From contig NZ_JACIDH010000018.1 in the NCBI RefSeq assembly GCF_014196255.1, forward strand, positions 1 through 64,000: a stretch of DNA of 64,000 nt. The letters run 5' to 3'. Position numbers and translations under genes: made by a program. The notes below the pieces were generated by a model. That model saw nothing but the letters and a program-made list of their open reading frames with translations. It made no database searches and had not been told where the DNA came from. Of the stretch, positions 52,334 to 61,543 are shown piece after piece (the stretch's first letter is position 1; the number at the start of each line of letters is the position of its first letter). Source of the DNA: Sphingomonas pseudosanguinis (GTDB lineage: Bacteria; Pseudomonadota; Alphaproteobacteria; Sphingomonadales; Sphingomonadaceae).

Positions 52334-52362
52334 GTGGGGTTGGCGTAGGGGGCGGAGCGTGA

Positions 52363-52443
52363 CCTTCGACTTCGCTCAGGCTGAACGGGGCGGATGGAAG
52401 GCCGCTACTCCCACCCTCCGTTCAGCCTGAGCGAAGTCGAAGG
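52363..52443. repeat. 26-bp perfect inverted repeat, CTTCGACTTCGCTCAGG type
   Basis: Arms 52363-52388 (CCTTCGACTTCGCTCAGG...) and 52418-52443 are exact complements with a 29-base loop. It is a different family from the CCCTCCC palindromes; a similar motif recurs as intergenic palindromes in many sphingomonad-like genomes. Confidence 0.88.
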
Positions 52444-52473
52444 CCAAGGGAGGCCCGTGCTGCAAACGGTTAG

Positions 52474-52574
52474 CCCCTCCCGCAGGCGGGAGGGGTTTGG
52501 GGAGGGCCAGAAGTCTCACCGAGACCATCGCCTGCGGCTTTCCCTCCCCCATCCCCTCCCGCCTGCGGGAGGGG
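52474..52574. repeat. GC-rich palindromic repeat upstream of the priA 3' end
   Basis: Left unit CCCTCCCGCAGGCGGGAGGG and right unit CCCTCCCGCCTGCGGGAGGG flank a spacer with CATCGCCTGCGG. The whole is about 100 bases. This is the closest intergenic relative of the sequence inside cobN. Confidence 0.87.
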
Positions 52575-52598
52575 CGTGCTTTGGGCAGAGCGGCGTCC

Positions 52599-54770
52599 TC
52601 ACAAAAAGCTATACGGGTCCACGTCCACCGCGACCCGCACCTTGGCGGGCCATTCCACTCCGCCCAACCATTCGCGGATCACATCCTGCACGGCCAGCGC
52701 CCGGCGCGCATGGACCAGTAACCGGAACCGATGCCGCCCGCGCAGCATCGCCAGCGGCGCAGGGGCAGGCCCGAAGACGTGCATCCCGTCCACCTTGGGG
52801 GCCGCACGCGCGATCATGTTCGCGGTGGACTGCGCCGCGCCCTGATCCTCCGACGACACGATGATCGCGGCATAGCGGCCGAAGGGCGGCGCATCCGCAT
52901 CGCGCCTGGCTTCGGTTTCTGCCGTGTAGAAGGCTTCCGCATCGCCCGTGACAAGGGCCTGCATCACCTGCGCCTTGGGGCTGTGCGTCTGGATGAAGAC
53001 ATGACCCGGCTTGGCCCCACGCCCCGCGCGCCCCGACACCTGCCGGATTTGCTGAAAGGTCCGCTCCGCCGCGCGCAGGTCGCCGCCATCGAGGCCAAGG
53101 TCTGCGTCGATCACCCCGACCAGCGTCAGGTTGGGGAAGTGATAGCCCTTGGTGATGAGCTGCGTGCCGACGACGATGTCGATGTCACCCGCCTCCATCC
53201 GACCGACGAACTCGGCCGCCTTCGCTGGGGACCAGATAGTGTCGGAGGTGACGACGGCGATCTTGGCTTCGGGGAACAGCGCGGTCGCCTCGTCCGCGAT
53301 CCGCTCGACACCGGGGCCACAGGCGACCAGCGTGTCCTCGCCGTCGCATTCGGGGCAGGCGCGCGGGGTGGGCAGGACGTGACCGCAATGGTGGCAGGCC
53401 AGCCGCCGGACCAGCCGGTGCTCGACCATCCAGGCGGTGCAATTGGGGCACTGAAAGCGATGCCCGCAGGTGCGGCACAACGTCAGCGGGGCATAGCCGC
53501 GCCGGTTGAGGTAGAGCAGCGACTGTTCGCGCTTCTCCAGCACGTCCTTCATCGCCGCGACCAGCTTGGGCGCGATCCAGCGGCCGCGTTCGGGCGGGTT
53601 CTGGATCAGGTCGATCGCCTCGATCGTCGGCATCTGCGCCGGGCCGAAGCGGCCGGGCAGCTTGACCTCGGTATAGCGGCCCAGCGCCACCTGTTGCCGC
53701 GTCTCGATCGCGGGAGTGGCGGAGGCCAGGATCACCGGGCAGGGCTCGAACTTGCCGCGCATCACCGCCACGTCGCGCGCGTGGTAATGGACGCCGTCCT
53801 CCTGCTTGAAGCTGGTCTCATGCGCCTCGTCGACGACGATCAGGCCGAGATTGGCATAGGGCAGGAACAGCGCCGAACGTGCGCCGACCGTTACCAGGCC
53901 CTGGCCGCTGGCGATCGCGCGCCAGGCGCGGCGTCGCTGCGACGAGCGCAGGCCCGAATGCCACGCCACCGGCTCGCAGCCGAAGCGGTCGTGGAAGCGC
54001 TTCAGGAACGGCTCGGTCAGCGCGATTTCGGGAAGCAGGACTAGCACCTGTCGCCCCTCTGCGATCGCCTGCGCCACCGCCTCGAAATAGACCTCGGTCT
54101 TGCCGGAGCCAGTCACGCCATCGAGCAGCACCGGCTGGAACGCATGGGCACTGACGCCCGCCACCAGCGTATCGGCCGCCGCGCGCTGATCCTCGGACAG
54201 CTCGGGGCGGTGATGGTTCGGGTCGGGCAGGGGAAAGGGGCTGTCGATGTCGACCTCCACCCCCTCGATCGCGCCGTTCTTCACGAGGCCCCGGATCACC
54301 GCGTCGGAAACATCGGCCATCGTTGCCAGCTCGCGGATCAGGCCCTGCCGGTCACCGATCCGCTCCAACGCCTGCGCCCGCTGCGGCGTCAGGCGGTCGG
54401 GGATATGGCCGGTGACGCGGTATTCGGTGACGGTGCGCGCGCCCTCCAGCGCGGAGGTGGAGGACAGCGCCATGCGCACTACGGCGGCGGGCGGAGCGAG
54501 ATAATAGTCCGCCGTCCACTCGATCAGCCGCCGCAGCGCATCGGGCAAGGGCGGCGCATCGGCGACACCCAGCAGCGGGCGCAGGCGATTGTCGCCGACC
54601 TCGGCGTCCGAAGGCATCCGCTCGGGCTCCCACACCACGCCCAGCAGCTGGCGCGGCCCCAGCGGCGCGACGACGATCGACCCCGGCTCGACATTCATCC
54701 CATGCGGGATGCGATAGTCGAGGGGGCCGAGCGCGGAGTTCAGGACAAGGACGCGAGCACGCGAAGACAT
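52599..54770 (-). CDS. priA: Primosomal protein N' (replication restart helicase PriA)
   Basis: A 723-residue protein with an N-terminal DNA-binding part (RVLVLNSALGPLDYRIP), helicase motif I LLDGVTGSGKTEVYFEA, DEAH box LIVVDEAHETSFKQ and LLYLNRRGYAP. The zinc region is CRTCGHRFQCPNC...CHHCGH...CPEC (eight cysteines), and QMLITKGYHFPN-like TQLITKGYHFPNLTLVG follows. It reloads the replisome at stalled forks. Full length, no adjacent operon partners. Confidence 0.96.
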   Translation of the reverse strand: MSSRARVLVLNSALGPLDYRIPHGMNVEPGSIVVAPLGPRQLLGVVWEPERMPSDAEVGDNRLRPLLGVADAPPLPDALRRLIEWTADYYLAPPAAVVRMALSSTSALEGARTVTEYRVTGHIPDRLTPQRAQALERIGDRQGLIRELATMADVSDAVIRGLVKNGAIEGVEVDIDSPFPLPDPNHHRPELSEDQRAAADTLVAGVSAHAFQPVLLDGVTGSGKTEVYFEAVAQAIAEGRQVLVLLPEIALTEPFLKRFHDRFGCEPVAWHSGLRSSQRRRAWRAIASGQGLVTVGARSALFLPYANLGLIVVDEAHETSFKQEDGVHYHARDVAVMRGKFEPCPVILASATPAIETRQQVALGRYTEVKLPGRFGPAQMPTIEAIDLIQNPPERGRWIAPKLVAAMKDVLEKREQSLLYLNRRGYAPLTLCRTCGHRFQCPNCTAWMVEHRLVRRLACHHCGHVLPTPRACPECDGEDTLVACGPGVERIADEATALFPEAKIAVVTSDTIWSPAKAAEFVGRMEAGDIDIVVGTQLITKGYHFPNLTLVGVIDADLGLDGGDLRAAERTFQQIRQVSGRAGRGAKPGHVFIQTHSPKAQVMQALVTGDAEAFYTAETEARRDADAPPFGRYAAIIVSSEDQGAAQSTANMIARAAPKVDGMHVFGPAPAPLAMLRGRHRFRLLVHARRALAVQDVIREWLGGVEWPAKVRVAVDVDPYSFL

Positions 54771-54818
54771 CGCTTCGCTATATGGGCGTGACGGCGGATT
54801 AGGAAAGGTGCGCGGTGA

Positions 54819-56282
54819 TCAGGCGCTGCGTCGGCGATCGCCACCCCGCCGCCGTTCCCCGGTACGTTCGCGCTTGGCGCCATAAAGCCGGGTATCGGCA
54901 TGGTGCATGAAGTCGCGCGTATTGTGGCAATCCTCGGGCCGCAAGGTCAGGCTGACCGTGCCGCTGCACCCCATGGTGATATGGCCGACCGTGATCGACA
55001 GGGTCAGCAGCGCCTCGAGCCGGACCTGCAATTCCTCGGGACGGGCGAGCAGCGCAGGATCGCGGATGATAATGCCGAATTCGTCCCCGCCCAGCCGCGC
55101 GACGAAACAGTCCTTCAGCCAGTCGGCGCGCAGGCGATTGCCGACCATGCGCAGCACTTCGTCACCGGCGGGATGGCCGAGCGTGTCGTTGATCAGCTTG
55201 AACCCGTCGAGATCGATCAGCACCAGGCCCAGCAGCGTTTCCGTCGCCGCCGCCTCGCCGATCGCCGCCTCCAGCGCGCGGTCGAACGCCGCGCGGTTGG
55301 ACAACAGGGTCAGCGCGTCGGTGTCGGCCAGATGGCGAAGCTGGGTCTCCAGCGCGTGGCGCTCGGTCACGTCCTGGAACATGCCGACCAGGCCATGTAC
55401 GCGGCCGTTCGCCATCTCGCGCTCGCCGATCACACGGACCCGGCGTCGCCGGCCCATGGCGGTGACGAAGTCCAGTTCGATGTCGAACGGATCGCCGGTC
55501 GCGACCGTATTCTCGATCGTCTCGCGCAACGCCTTGCGGGCATCGGGGGGATAGTAGGACAGCCCTTCCTCGATCGAGAAATGGCGGCCCGGGGGCAGTT
55601 CGTGGATGCGATAGACGCCCTCGGACCAGGTCGCGCGACCGTCCTTCAGCGCGATGTGCCATGACCCGGACAGCGCCAGCCGTTCGACCTGGCGGACATG
55701 GCGCTCCTTGGCGCGCAGCTCCTCGGCCTGGCGTTCGCTGAACTCGGCCATATCGGTCGCGCGCCGGGCGATGGCACGCGCGGCGATCAGCGCTTCGGCG
55801 AGGCGGGCGAGGTGGCGCAGCGTCCGCTCGCCCGCCGCGCTCAGCGAGCGGGGCGTGTCGTCCATGACGCAGAGCGAGCCGATCGGCTGGAGATTGCCGT
55901 CCAGATTGGGCACGCGGATCGGCATGCCGGCATAGAAGCGCGTGCCCGGATCGCCCGCGACGAAGGGATTGATGGCGAAGCGCGGATCGCTCGACAGGTC
56001 GGGCACCATCAGCAGATCGGGCGAGCGGATGGTGACGTTGCAGAAGGCGACCTCGCGCGGCATCTGCGGCGGCAGCGGGCCGACCGCCGACTTCACCCAG
56101 AACCGGTCCCGATCCGCCAGCGTCAGCGCCGCGAGCGGGCAGTCGAGCATCTCGGCGGCCAGCGACACCAGCGCGTCGAACTCCGCCTCCGGCTCGCTGT
56201 CGAGCAGCGCATGTGCTTGGAGCGTCGCGAGCCGGCGCTCTTCGTCGAGCCCGTCGGGCGTGGGAAACGAAACGGCGGTCAT
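54819..56282 (-). CDS. GAF-PAS-GGDEF diguanylate cyclase
   Basis: A 487-residue protein. A GAF domain (about 20-160: FDALVSLAAEMLDCPLAALTL ... CVMDDTPRSLSAAGE) is followed by a helix, a PAS fold (about 195-310: LSGSWHIALKDGRATWSEGVYRIHELPPG) and GGDEF (about 320-475). The intact signature is RLGGDEFGI, with DTLGHPAGDEVLR upstream. No RxxD inhibitory site is seen at the usual place and no EAL domain follows, so it should make cyclic-di-GMP in response to a small ligand or redox cue. There is no membrane segment. ATG 56282 is chosen; an extension to 56321 is not domain-like. Confidence 0.9.
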   Translation of the reverse strand: MTAVSFPTPDGLDEERRLATLQAHALLDSEPEAEFDALVSLAAEMLDCPLAALTLADRDRFWVKSAVGPLPPQMPREVAFCNVTIRSPDLLMVPDLSSDPRFAINPFVAGDPGTRFYAGMPIRVPNLDGNLQPIGSLCVMDDTPRSLSAAGERTLRHLARLAEALIAARAIARRATDMAEFSERQAEELRAKERHVRQVERLALSGSWHIALKDGRATWSEGVYRIHELPPGRHFSIEEGLSYYPPDARKALRETIENTVATGDPFDIELDFVTAMGRRRRVRVIGEREMANGRVHGLVGMFQDVTERHALETQLRHLADTDALTLLSNRAAFDRALEAAIGEAAATETLLGLVLIDLDGFKLINDTLGHPAGDEVLRMVGNRLRADWLKDCFVARLGGDEFGIIIRDPALLARPEELQVRLEALLTLSITVGHITMGCSGTVSLTLRPEDCHNTRDFMHHADTRLYGAKRERTGERRRGGDRRRSA

Positions 56283-56679
56283 GATCTGCGCAGCATATCC
56301 CTTGCGGTGGCCGGACGCCAAAAAATAACGCGGTGCGAGGAGGTTATACCCCCGCCCGCCGATATAAAAGCGACAACTCGGCCATCCGATCCCTGTAAGG
56401 CGCTGAAACAGATGACGTATTTGTCATGATATGGTCACCGGCCGGACGGCCGCGCGGCGGTAGCCACCATGCATAGAGTTCAGAGAGATCGGCGCCCGAC
56501 ACTCCCGGGGGTGCCGTCGGGGCCGGTGGAAGGAGCGCCTTCCACCGGCCTTTCGCTGGCATCGATCCGGTTCGGCATGGCGTGGCCATCACCGGCCGGG
56601 GACCGACCGATCTGGGCGGACGCCGAAGGACCTGAAATGGGTCCCCTGAAAATGGTCCGATACCGGAGCAGAAAACGCG
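56283..56679. other. 397-base gap before the two-component genes, with a strong hairpin
   Basis: No protein gene is supported. The visible structure is ATGACGTATTTGTCAT (5-base inverted repeat, 56412-56427) and a perfect 13-base-stem hairpin at 56521-56550. The gap is divergent, holding promoters for the GGDEF gene and the response regulator. It could also hold a small RNA. Confidence 0.6.
56521..56550 (+). terminator. Perfect 13-bp hairpin, terminator-like
   Basis: GGCCGGTGGAAGG and CCTTCCACCGGCC pair perfectly around AGCG and are followed by TTTCG. The tail is short for a rho-independent terminator. If real, it would end a transcript started between about 56330 and 56500, or act as an attenuator for the response regulator. 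Confidence 0.5.
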
Positions 56680-57372
56680 ATGAGCCGCAAAATCCTGATC
56701 GTCGAAGATGACGCGTCGACCGCCGCCTATGTCGCCAAGGGGCTGGGCGAGGCGGGCTATGCCGTCGAACAGTGCGGCGATGGCCGTGACGGCCTGTTCC
56801 TGGCGAGCGAAGGCATTTTCGACCTGATCATCGCCGACCGCATGCTGCCCCGGCTGGACGGGCTGGCGATGGTCAGCGCCATTCGCGCCGCCGGAATCAC
56901 GACCCCGGTGCTGATCCTCTCCGCACTCGCCACGGTCGACGACCGGGTCGACGGTCTGAAGGCCGGCGCGGACGACTATCTGTGCAAGCCCTTCTCCTTC
57001 GCCGAGCTGTCTGCGCGCATCGAGGCGCTGGTGCGCCGGTCCGACCGCGCCGCCACCGAGCCGACCCGCACCAAGCTGAGCGTCGGTGATCTGGAGATCG
57101 ACCTGCTGGCGCGCACCGTCACGCGCGCGGGCAAGATCATCCCGGTCGGCGCGCGCGAGTTCAACCTCCTCGAATTTCTCGCCCGCCATGCGGGCCAGGT
57201 CGTCACCCGCACGATGATGCTGGAGAAGATCTGGAACTATCATTTCGACCCGGGCTCGAACGTGGTCGACGTCCATATCGGCCGCCTCCGCCGCAAGCTG
57301 GAGGAAGGGTTCGGCAGCCCGATCCTGCATACGGTGCGCGGCGCCGGCTATCGGCTGGCCGTGGAGGGGTGA
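56680..57372 (+). CDS. OmpR-family response regulator
   Basis: A 230-residue protein. The receiver domain (1-115) has the acidic pair E9/D10-D11, the phospho-acceptor Asp 53 (DLIIADRMLPRLDG), a Ser-type T/S switch in LILSALATVDD and K-P in CKPFSFAELSAR. The winged-helix C-terminal domain (about 130-228) ends NVVDVHIGRLRRKLEE...TVRGAGYRLAVEG. It resembles heavy-metal CzcR/CusR-type regulators, but no metal genes are adjacent. It overlaps the kinase by four bases (GTGA). Confidence 0.93.
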   Translation: MSRKILIVEDDASTAAYVAKGLGEAGYAVEQCGDGRDGLFLASEGIFDLIIADRMLPRLDGLAMVSAIRAAGITTPVLILSALATVDDRVDGLKAGADDYLCKPFSFAELSARIEALVRRSDRAATEPTRTKLSVGDLEIDLLARTVTRAGKIIPVGAREFNLLEFLARHAGQVVTRTMMLEKIWNYHFDPGSNVVDVHIGRLRRKLEEGFGSPILHTVRGAGYRLAVEG

Positions 57373-58718
57373 CGCGGCGGCTGACGATCTCGGCGCGGAT
57401 CGCGCTGCTGTCGATCATCCTGGCGCTGACCTCCAACCTGGTACTGGTCGGCTTCATCTGGAAACAGACCAGCGCCGATGCGGTCGCCGCGCTCCACCGC
57501 GAGATCGTCGAGCAGGCCGATGCCCTGCGCGCGGTGTGGCGTACCGGCGCGCTGCCCGCGCTGGCCGATGCCATCACCCATGCGCGCGAGCCGGGCGACG
57601 TGACGCTGGTCCTCGCCATCTTCGATTCGCGCGGCCACCGCGTCGCGGGCTATGCGCCCGATCATCTGGCAGTGCCGCTGGCCGATACGCCGTTCCGGAT
57701 CGCCGTGCTGGGGCGAAGCGGCGTCTGGGGATCGCGTGAGGCGGGCTATACGCTCCATCCCATCGGCGGCGACTGGCTACTCGTCGGCCGCCCGCTCGAC
57801 CTGATCGAGGCGCAGCAGATCGCGATCGAGCGCGCGCTGGCGCTGGCGGTCGTCCTGTCGCTGATGCTGGGCGTCGGCACGGGGCTGGTGCTGGCGCATT
57901 ATGTCACCGGCCGGCTCAACAGCATCGTCGCGGTGATGGACGCGGCGGGCGAGGGCGATCTGTCGCGGCGCGTGTCGCTGGTCCGCGCGGGCGAGGGCGA
58001 CGCCTTCGACCGGCTGGCGGTGCGGCTGAACGCCATGCTCGGCAAGATCGAGCAGCTGATGGCCGAGTTGCGCGTCGTCACCGACAGCCTGGCGCACGAC
58101 CTGCGCTCGCCCCTCGCAAGGCTGCGGACCAAGACCGAGCAGGCGGTGCTGATCGCCGATCCGGCGCAGCGTGAGGCGGCGCTGGGCGGCCTGCTGGTCG
58201 AGACCGACCTGATCATGCGGATGCTGACCATGGTCATCGAGATCAGCCGTTCCGAATCGGTCACCCGCGATCGCTTCACCCAGGTCGCGCCCGCCGATCT
58301 GGTCGAGGAGATCGGCGAGCTCTATGCGCCGGTCGCCGAGGATGCCGGCCTGCGCTTCCTGATCGAGGTGGAGGACCGGCCCGCGCCGCTGCCCATTCAC
58401 CGCGAGCTGATGAGCCAGGCGCTGTCCAACCTGATCGACAATGCGCTCAAGCACGGTGCGTCGGGCGGGCAGGTGACGTTGCGCCTGATGCGCGGGCTGG
58501 AGGGGATCGTCTTCCAGGTCGAGGATCGCGGGCCCGGCATCGCCGCGGCGGACCGTGCGCAGGCGCTGAAACGCTTCGGTCGACTCGACACCGCACGCAC
58601 GACGCCGGGTGCAGGGCTGGGCATGGCGCTGATCGAGGCGGTGGCACGGCTGCATGGCGGGCGATTCGAGCTGGGGGACAACCAGCCCGGGCTCGTGGCG
58701 CGGCTGGTGATTCCGTAG
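57369..58718 (+). CDS. Sensor histidine kinase
   Basis: A 449-residue inner-membrane kinase. TM1 (about 10-28, ALLSIILALTSNLVLVGFIW), a periplasmic sensor of about 120 residues, TM2 (about 155-175, LALAVVLSLMLGVGTGLVLA), HAMP (VTGRLNSIVAVMDAAGEGDLSRRV), HisKA with phospho-histidine in DSLAHDLRSPLARLRTKTE, and HATPase with SNLIDNALKHG, VEDRGPGI and GAGLGMALIEAVARLHGG. It partners the preceding regulator. It starts with GTG at 57369, overlapping the regulator stop. The signal is unknown. Confidence 0.93.
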   Translation: MTRRLTISARIALLSIILALTSNLVLVGFIWKQTSADAVAALHREIVEQADALRAVWRTGALPALADAITHAREPGDVTLVLAIFDSRGHRVAGYAPDHLAVPLADTPFRIAVLGRSGVWGSREAGYTLHPIGGDWLLVGRPLDLIEAQQIAIERALALAVVLSLMLGVGTGLVLAHYVTGRLNSIVAVMDAAGEGDLSRRVSLVRAGEGDAFDRLAVRLNAMLGKIEQLMAELRVVTDSLAHDLRSPLARLRTKTEQAVLIADPAQREAALGGLLVETDLIMRMLTMVIEISRSESVTRDRFTQVAPADLVEEIGELYAPVAEDAGLRFLIEVEDRPAPLPIHRELMSQALSNLIDNALKHGASGGQVTLRLMRGLEGIVFQVEDRGPGIAAADRAQALKRFGRLDTARTTPGAGLGMALIEAVARLHGGRFELGDNQPGLVARLVIP

Positions 58719-58726
58719 CGATGCTG

Positions 58727-58843
58727 TTCCTCCCCTGGCAGGGGAGGTGGCGCGCGCAGCGCGTCGGAGGGGTGTCCCCCTCCCGATAGCGTGACACCCC
58801 TCCGTCAGGCCTTCGGCCTGCCACCTCACCTGCAAGGGGAGGA
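58727..58843. repeat. GC-rich palindromic repeat after the histidine kinase
   Basis: TTCCTCCCCTGGCAGGGGAGG at the left and CACCTGCAAGGGGAGG at the right. The inner ACACCCCTCCGTCAGGCC-TTCGGCCTGCCACCT block is the same as in 45200-45397. Confidence 0.85.
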
Positions 58844-58885
58844 TCGGACTTGCCCTGTCGCCTCAGCGCTTTAGAGCCGGTCGCC

Positions 58886-59134
58886 ATGGATTCCCTCTCC
58901 CTGTTCGGCTTGGCCGCCGTGTCCTTCACCCTGGTCTGCTATGCGATGGAAGCGGGCGCGCACTGGTGGACGCTGGGTTTCGTGCTGGGGTGCATCGCGG
59001 GGTCGGCCTATGGTTTTCTCCAGGGCGCATGGCCGTTCGGAGTGGTCGAGATCGTCTGGGCGATCGTGTCGTTCCGGCGCTGGCTGACGCTCAGGCGCGT
59101 GCAATCGTCGATATTTCGGGAACCGATCGCTTGA
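58886..59134 (+). CDS. Small membrane protein, CBU_0592-like
   Basis: An 82-residue protein with three hydrophobic segments (LFGLAAVSFTLVCYAMEAG; WWTLGFVLGCIAGSAYGFL; FGVVEIVWAIVSFRRWL). The pattern GAWPFGVVEIVWAIVSF resembles the conserved C-terminal part of CBU_0592-type small membrane proteins, whose function is unknown. I chose ATG 58886; the ORF extends upstream into the repeat element. It sits between the kinase and rpsM with no clear operon link. Confidence 0.65.
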   Translation: MDSLSLFGLAAVSFTLVCYAMEAGAHWWTLGFVLGCIAGSAYGFLQGAWPFGVVEIVWAIVSFRRWLTLRRVQSSIFREPIA

Positions 59135-59292
59135 CAGGGTGTTGCGCGGGGCTTAACGGACCGTCCTTCCAACACCACCGGTTGAACGACGCGCGACTTA
59201 CGTGCGTCGCGCTTCCGCGTGGCGGAACCATCGCGTTGAGATGAAGCGTGTGCGGCCATGCCATGCTTCGTGGAGCTAGGAGAACAAATTTC

Positions 59293-59661
59293 ATGGCACG
59301 TATCGCGGGTGTTAACCTCCCGACCAACAAGCGCGTGATCATCGCGCTGACCTATATCCACGGCATCGGTCCGGCCAAGGCGAAGCAGATCTCCGCCAAG
59401 CTGAACATCGCCGAGGATCGCCGCGTCCAGGACCTGTCGGACCAGGAAGTCCTGCAGATCCGCGAGACCATCGACGCCGATCACACGGTGGAAGGCGATC
59501 TTCGTCGCGAGACCGCGATGAACATCAAGCGCCTGATGGATCTGGCCTGCTATCGCGGCCTGCGTCACCGCAAGGGCCTGCCGGTTCGCGGCCAGCGCAC
59601 GCACACCAATGCGCGCACCCGCAAGGGCAAGGCCAAGCCGATCGCCGGCAAGAAGAAGTAA
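59293..59661 (+). CDS. rpsM: 30S ribosomal protein S13
   Basis: A 122-residue protein: [21 protein letters not shown], the helix-hairpin-helix [16 protein letters not shown] and the tail [36 protein letters not shown] precedes ATG 59293. It heads the alpha-operon block rpsM-rpsK-rpoA-rplQ. The usual secY-adk genes are not directly upstream, so the block is separated from the main ribosomal protein cluster or starts its own transcript here. Confidence 0.98.
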   Translation: MARIAGVNLPTNKRVIIALTYIHGIGPAKAKQISAKLNIAEDRRVQDLSDQEVLQIRETIDADHTVEGDLRRETAMNIKRLMDLACYRGLRHRKGLPVRGQRTHTNARTRKGKAKPIAGKKK

Positions 59662-59678
59662 TTCGCCCCGGGCGAATT
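59660..59678. other. Hairpin overlapping the rpsM stop codon
   Basis: AATTCGCC and GGCGAATT pair perfectly around CCG, overlapping the TAA of rpsM. No U-tract follows, so it is more likely an mRNA processing or stability element than a terminator. Confidence 0.4.
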
Positions 59679-59754
59679 ACTCCGCCGGAGGCAGGCTTGT
59701 GGCTGACCGCCCGCCGACCTCCGCATCAGGATACTAGGTCAGGATTCTTATCTA

Positions 59755-60144
59755 ATGGCACGTGAACCGCAGCGCATTCGCCGTCGCGAGCGCAAGAACA
59801 TCACCGCCGGCGTCGCCCATGTGAACGCCAGCTTCAACAACACCATGATCACCATCACCGACGCGCAGGGCAACGCCATTTCGTGGTCGTCGGCCGGCAT
59901 GATGGGCTTCAAGGGCTCGCGCAAGTCGACCCCGTACGCGGCGCAGGTCGCAGCGGAAGACGCGGGCAAGAAGGCCGCCGAGCATGGCGTCCGCACCCTG
60001 GAAGTCGAAGTGAAGGGCCCGGGTTCGGGCCGCGAGTCGGCGCTGCGCGCGCTGCAGGCGGTCGGTTTCCAGATCTCCTCGATCCGTGACGTGACCTCGA
60101 TCCCGCACAACGGCGTGCGGCCTTCCAAGCGTCGCCGCGTCTGA
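59755..60144 (+). CDS. rpsK: 30S ribosomal protein S11
   Basis: A 129-residue protein with the S11 core [47 protein letters not shown] and the C-terminal [18 protein letters not shown]. It begins 93 bases after rpsM. Binds the platform of the 30S subunit. Confidence 0.98.
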   Translation: MAREPQRIRRRERKNITAGVAHVNASFNNTMITITDAQGNAISWSSAGMMGFKGSRKSTPYAAQVAAEDAGKKAAEHGVRTLEVEVKGPGSGRESALRALQAVGFQISSIRDVTSIPHNGVRPSKRRRV

Positions 60145-60232
60145 TGCTTCCCATGGCCGGCTGACGAGTCGGCCATGCCTCTCTCCACGGCTGGAACCGT
60201 CCCCGTTCCGGCCCATAACTCAGGGGAACCAC

Positions 60233-61297
60233 GTGTCTGTCAACGCAAAGAACTGGCAGGAACTCAAGAAGCCCAACGCGCTCGAGAAAAAGGGTGGCGA
60301 TGGCAAGCGGAAGGCGACGTTCGTTGCCGAACCGCTGGAGCGTGGCTTCGGCCTGACGCTGGGCAACGCGCTTCGCCGCGTGCTCCTGTCGTCGCTCCAG
60401 GGCGCGGCGGTCACCTCGATCAAGATCGAAAACGTGCTGCACGAATTCTCGTCGCTGGCCGGTGTGCGTGAAGACGTCACCGACATCGTCCTGAACGTCA
60501 AGCAGCTCGCCATCCGCATGCAGGGCGAAGGCCCCAAGCGGCTCCAGCTGTCGGCGACCGGCCCCGCCACCGTCAAGGCCGGCGACATCGCCGTGTCGGG
60601 CGATATCGAGGTCATGAACAAGGACCTGGTGATCTGCCATCTCGACGAAGGTGCGACGCTCAACATGGAGCTGACCGCCGACATCGGGAAGGGCTATGTC
60701 CCCGCCGCGTCCAACCGTCCGGCCGATGCGCCGATCGGTCTGATCCCGGTCGATGCGCTCTACTCGCCGGTGCGCCAGGTGTCGTACAAGGTCGACCCGA
60801 CCCGCGTCGGCCAGGACCTGGACTATGACAAGCTGACGCTCTCGGTCGAGACCGACGGCACCGTCACCCCGGAAGACGCCGTGGCCTATGCCGCGCGCAT
60901 CCTTCAGGACCAGCTGGCGCTGTTCGTGCACTTCGACGACTCGGCGCTCACCCGCGCGGCCCCCGTGGGCCAGGCGGCGATCCCGGTTGCCGGTGGCGAG
61001 CCGCAGAGCGACGCGCAGCAGATCAACCGTTACCTTCTCAAGAAGGTCGACGAGTTGGAACTGTCGGTCCGTTCGGCGAACTGCCTCAAGAACGACAACA
61101 TCATCTATATCGGCGATCTGGTCGGCAAGACCGAAGCCGAGATGCTGCGCACCCCGAATTTCGGCCGCAAGTCGCTGAACGAAATCAAGGAAGTGCTGTC
61201 GTCCATGGGTCTGCGCCTGGGCATGGAAATCCCCGGCTGGCCGCCCGAGAATATCGAGGAAATGGCCAAGAAGCTGGAACAGGAGATCATGGGCTGA
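60233..61297 (+). CDS. rpoA: DNA-directed RNA polymerase subunit alpha
   Basis: A 354-residue protein starting at GTG 60233 after CAGGGGAACC. The N-terminal dimerisation domain has [31 protein letters not shown]; the C-terminal domain (about 265-354) has [45 protein letters not shown], which contacts UP elements and activators. The GTG start may tune alpha supply relative to the ribosomal proteins. Confidence 0.98.
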   Translation: MSVNAKNWQELKKPNALEKKGGDGKRKATFVAEPLERGFGLTLGNALRRVLLSSLQGAAVTSIKIENVLHEFSSLAGVREDVTDIVLNVKQLAIRMQGEGPKRLQLSATGPATVKAGDIAVSGDIEVMNKDLVICHLDEGATLNMELTADIGKGYVPAASNRPADAPIGLIPVDALYSPVRQVSYKVDPTRVGQDLDYDKLTLSVETDGTVTPEDAVAYAARILQDQLALFVHFDDSALTRAAPVGQAAIPVAGGEPQSDAQQINRYLLKKVDELELSVRSANCLKNDNIIYIGDLVGKTEAEMLRTPNFGRKSLNEIKEVLSSMGLRLGMEIPGWPPENIEEMAKKLEQEIMG

Positions 61298-61347
61298 GCC
61301 GCACGCGGATAGCGATGCTATCCGCGAGACGGCGAAAGCCCGGCCGG

Positions 61348-61369
61348 CGGGCCGCCCTCGGGCGGCCCG
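61348..61369. other. 9-bp GC hairpin between rpoA and rplQ
   Basis: CGGGCCGCC/GGCGGCCCG around CTCG, without a U-tract. Together with the repeat at 61403 it occupies most of the 246-base rpoA-rplQ gap. Confidence 0.55.
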
Positions 61370-61402
61370 TTCGACGTCGGACTGCGGCTTTGGCGCAGTC
61401 GG

Positions 61403-61456
61403 CCCCTCCACCATCGCTTCGCGACGGTCCCCCTCCCCAAGCCAAGCTTGGGGAGG
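61403..61456. repeat. GC-rich repeat fragment between rpoA and rplQ
   Basis: CCCCTCCACCATCGCTTCG followed by GGTCCCCCTCCCCAAGC...GCTTGGGGAGG. This is the right half of the element type seen at 29842. Confidence 0.75.
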
Positions 61457-61543
61457 ATTTCAGATAGGCGAAGGTGACGGCCTTAACGGTCACCAGGTCT
61501 GGGGTACCGTGACACGGCCCCTTAACGAACGAAGGAACATCCC

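Larger units (their letters stand above)
52271..52598. other. Convergent atpC/priA gap: terminator plus two repeats
   Basis: No gene is supported in these 328 bases. They hold the atp terminator and two repeat elements from different families, entered separately. Confidence 0.7.
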
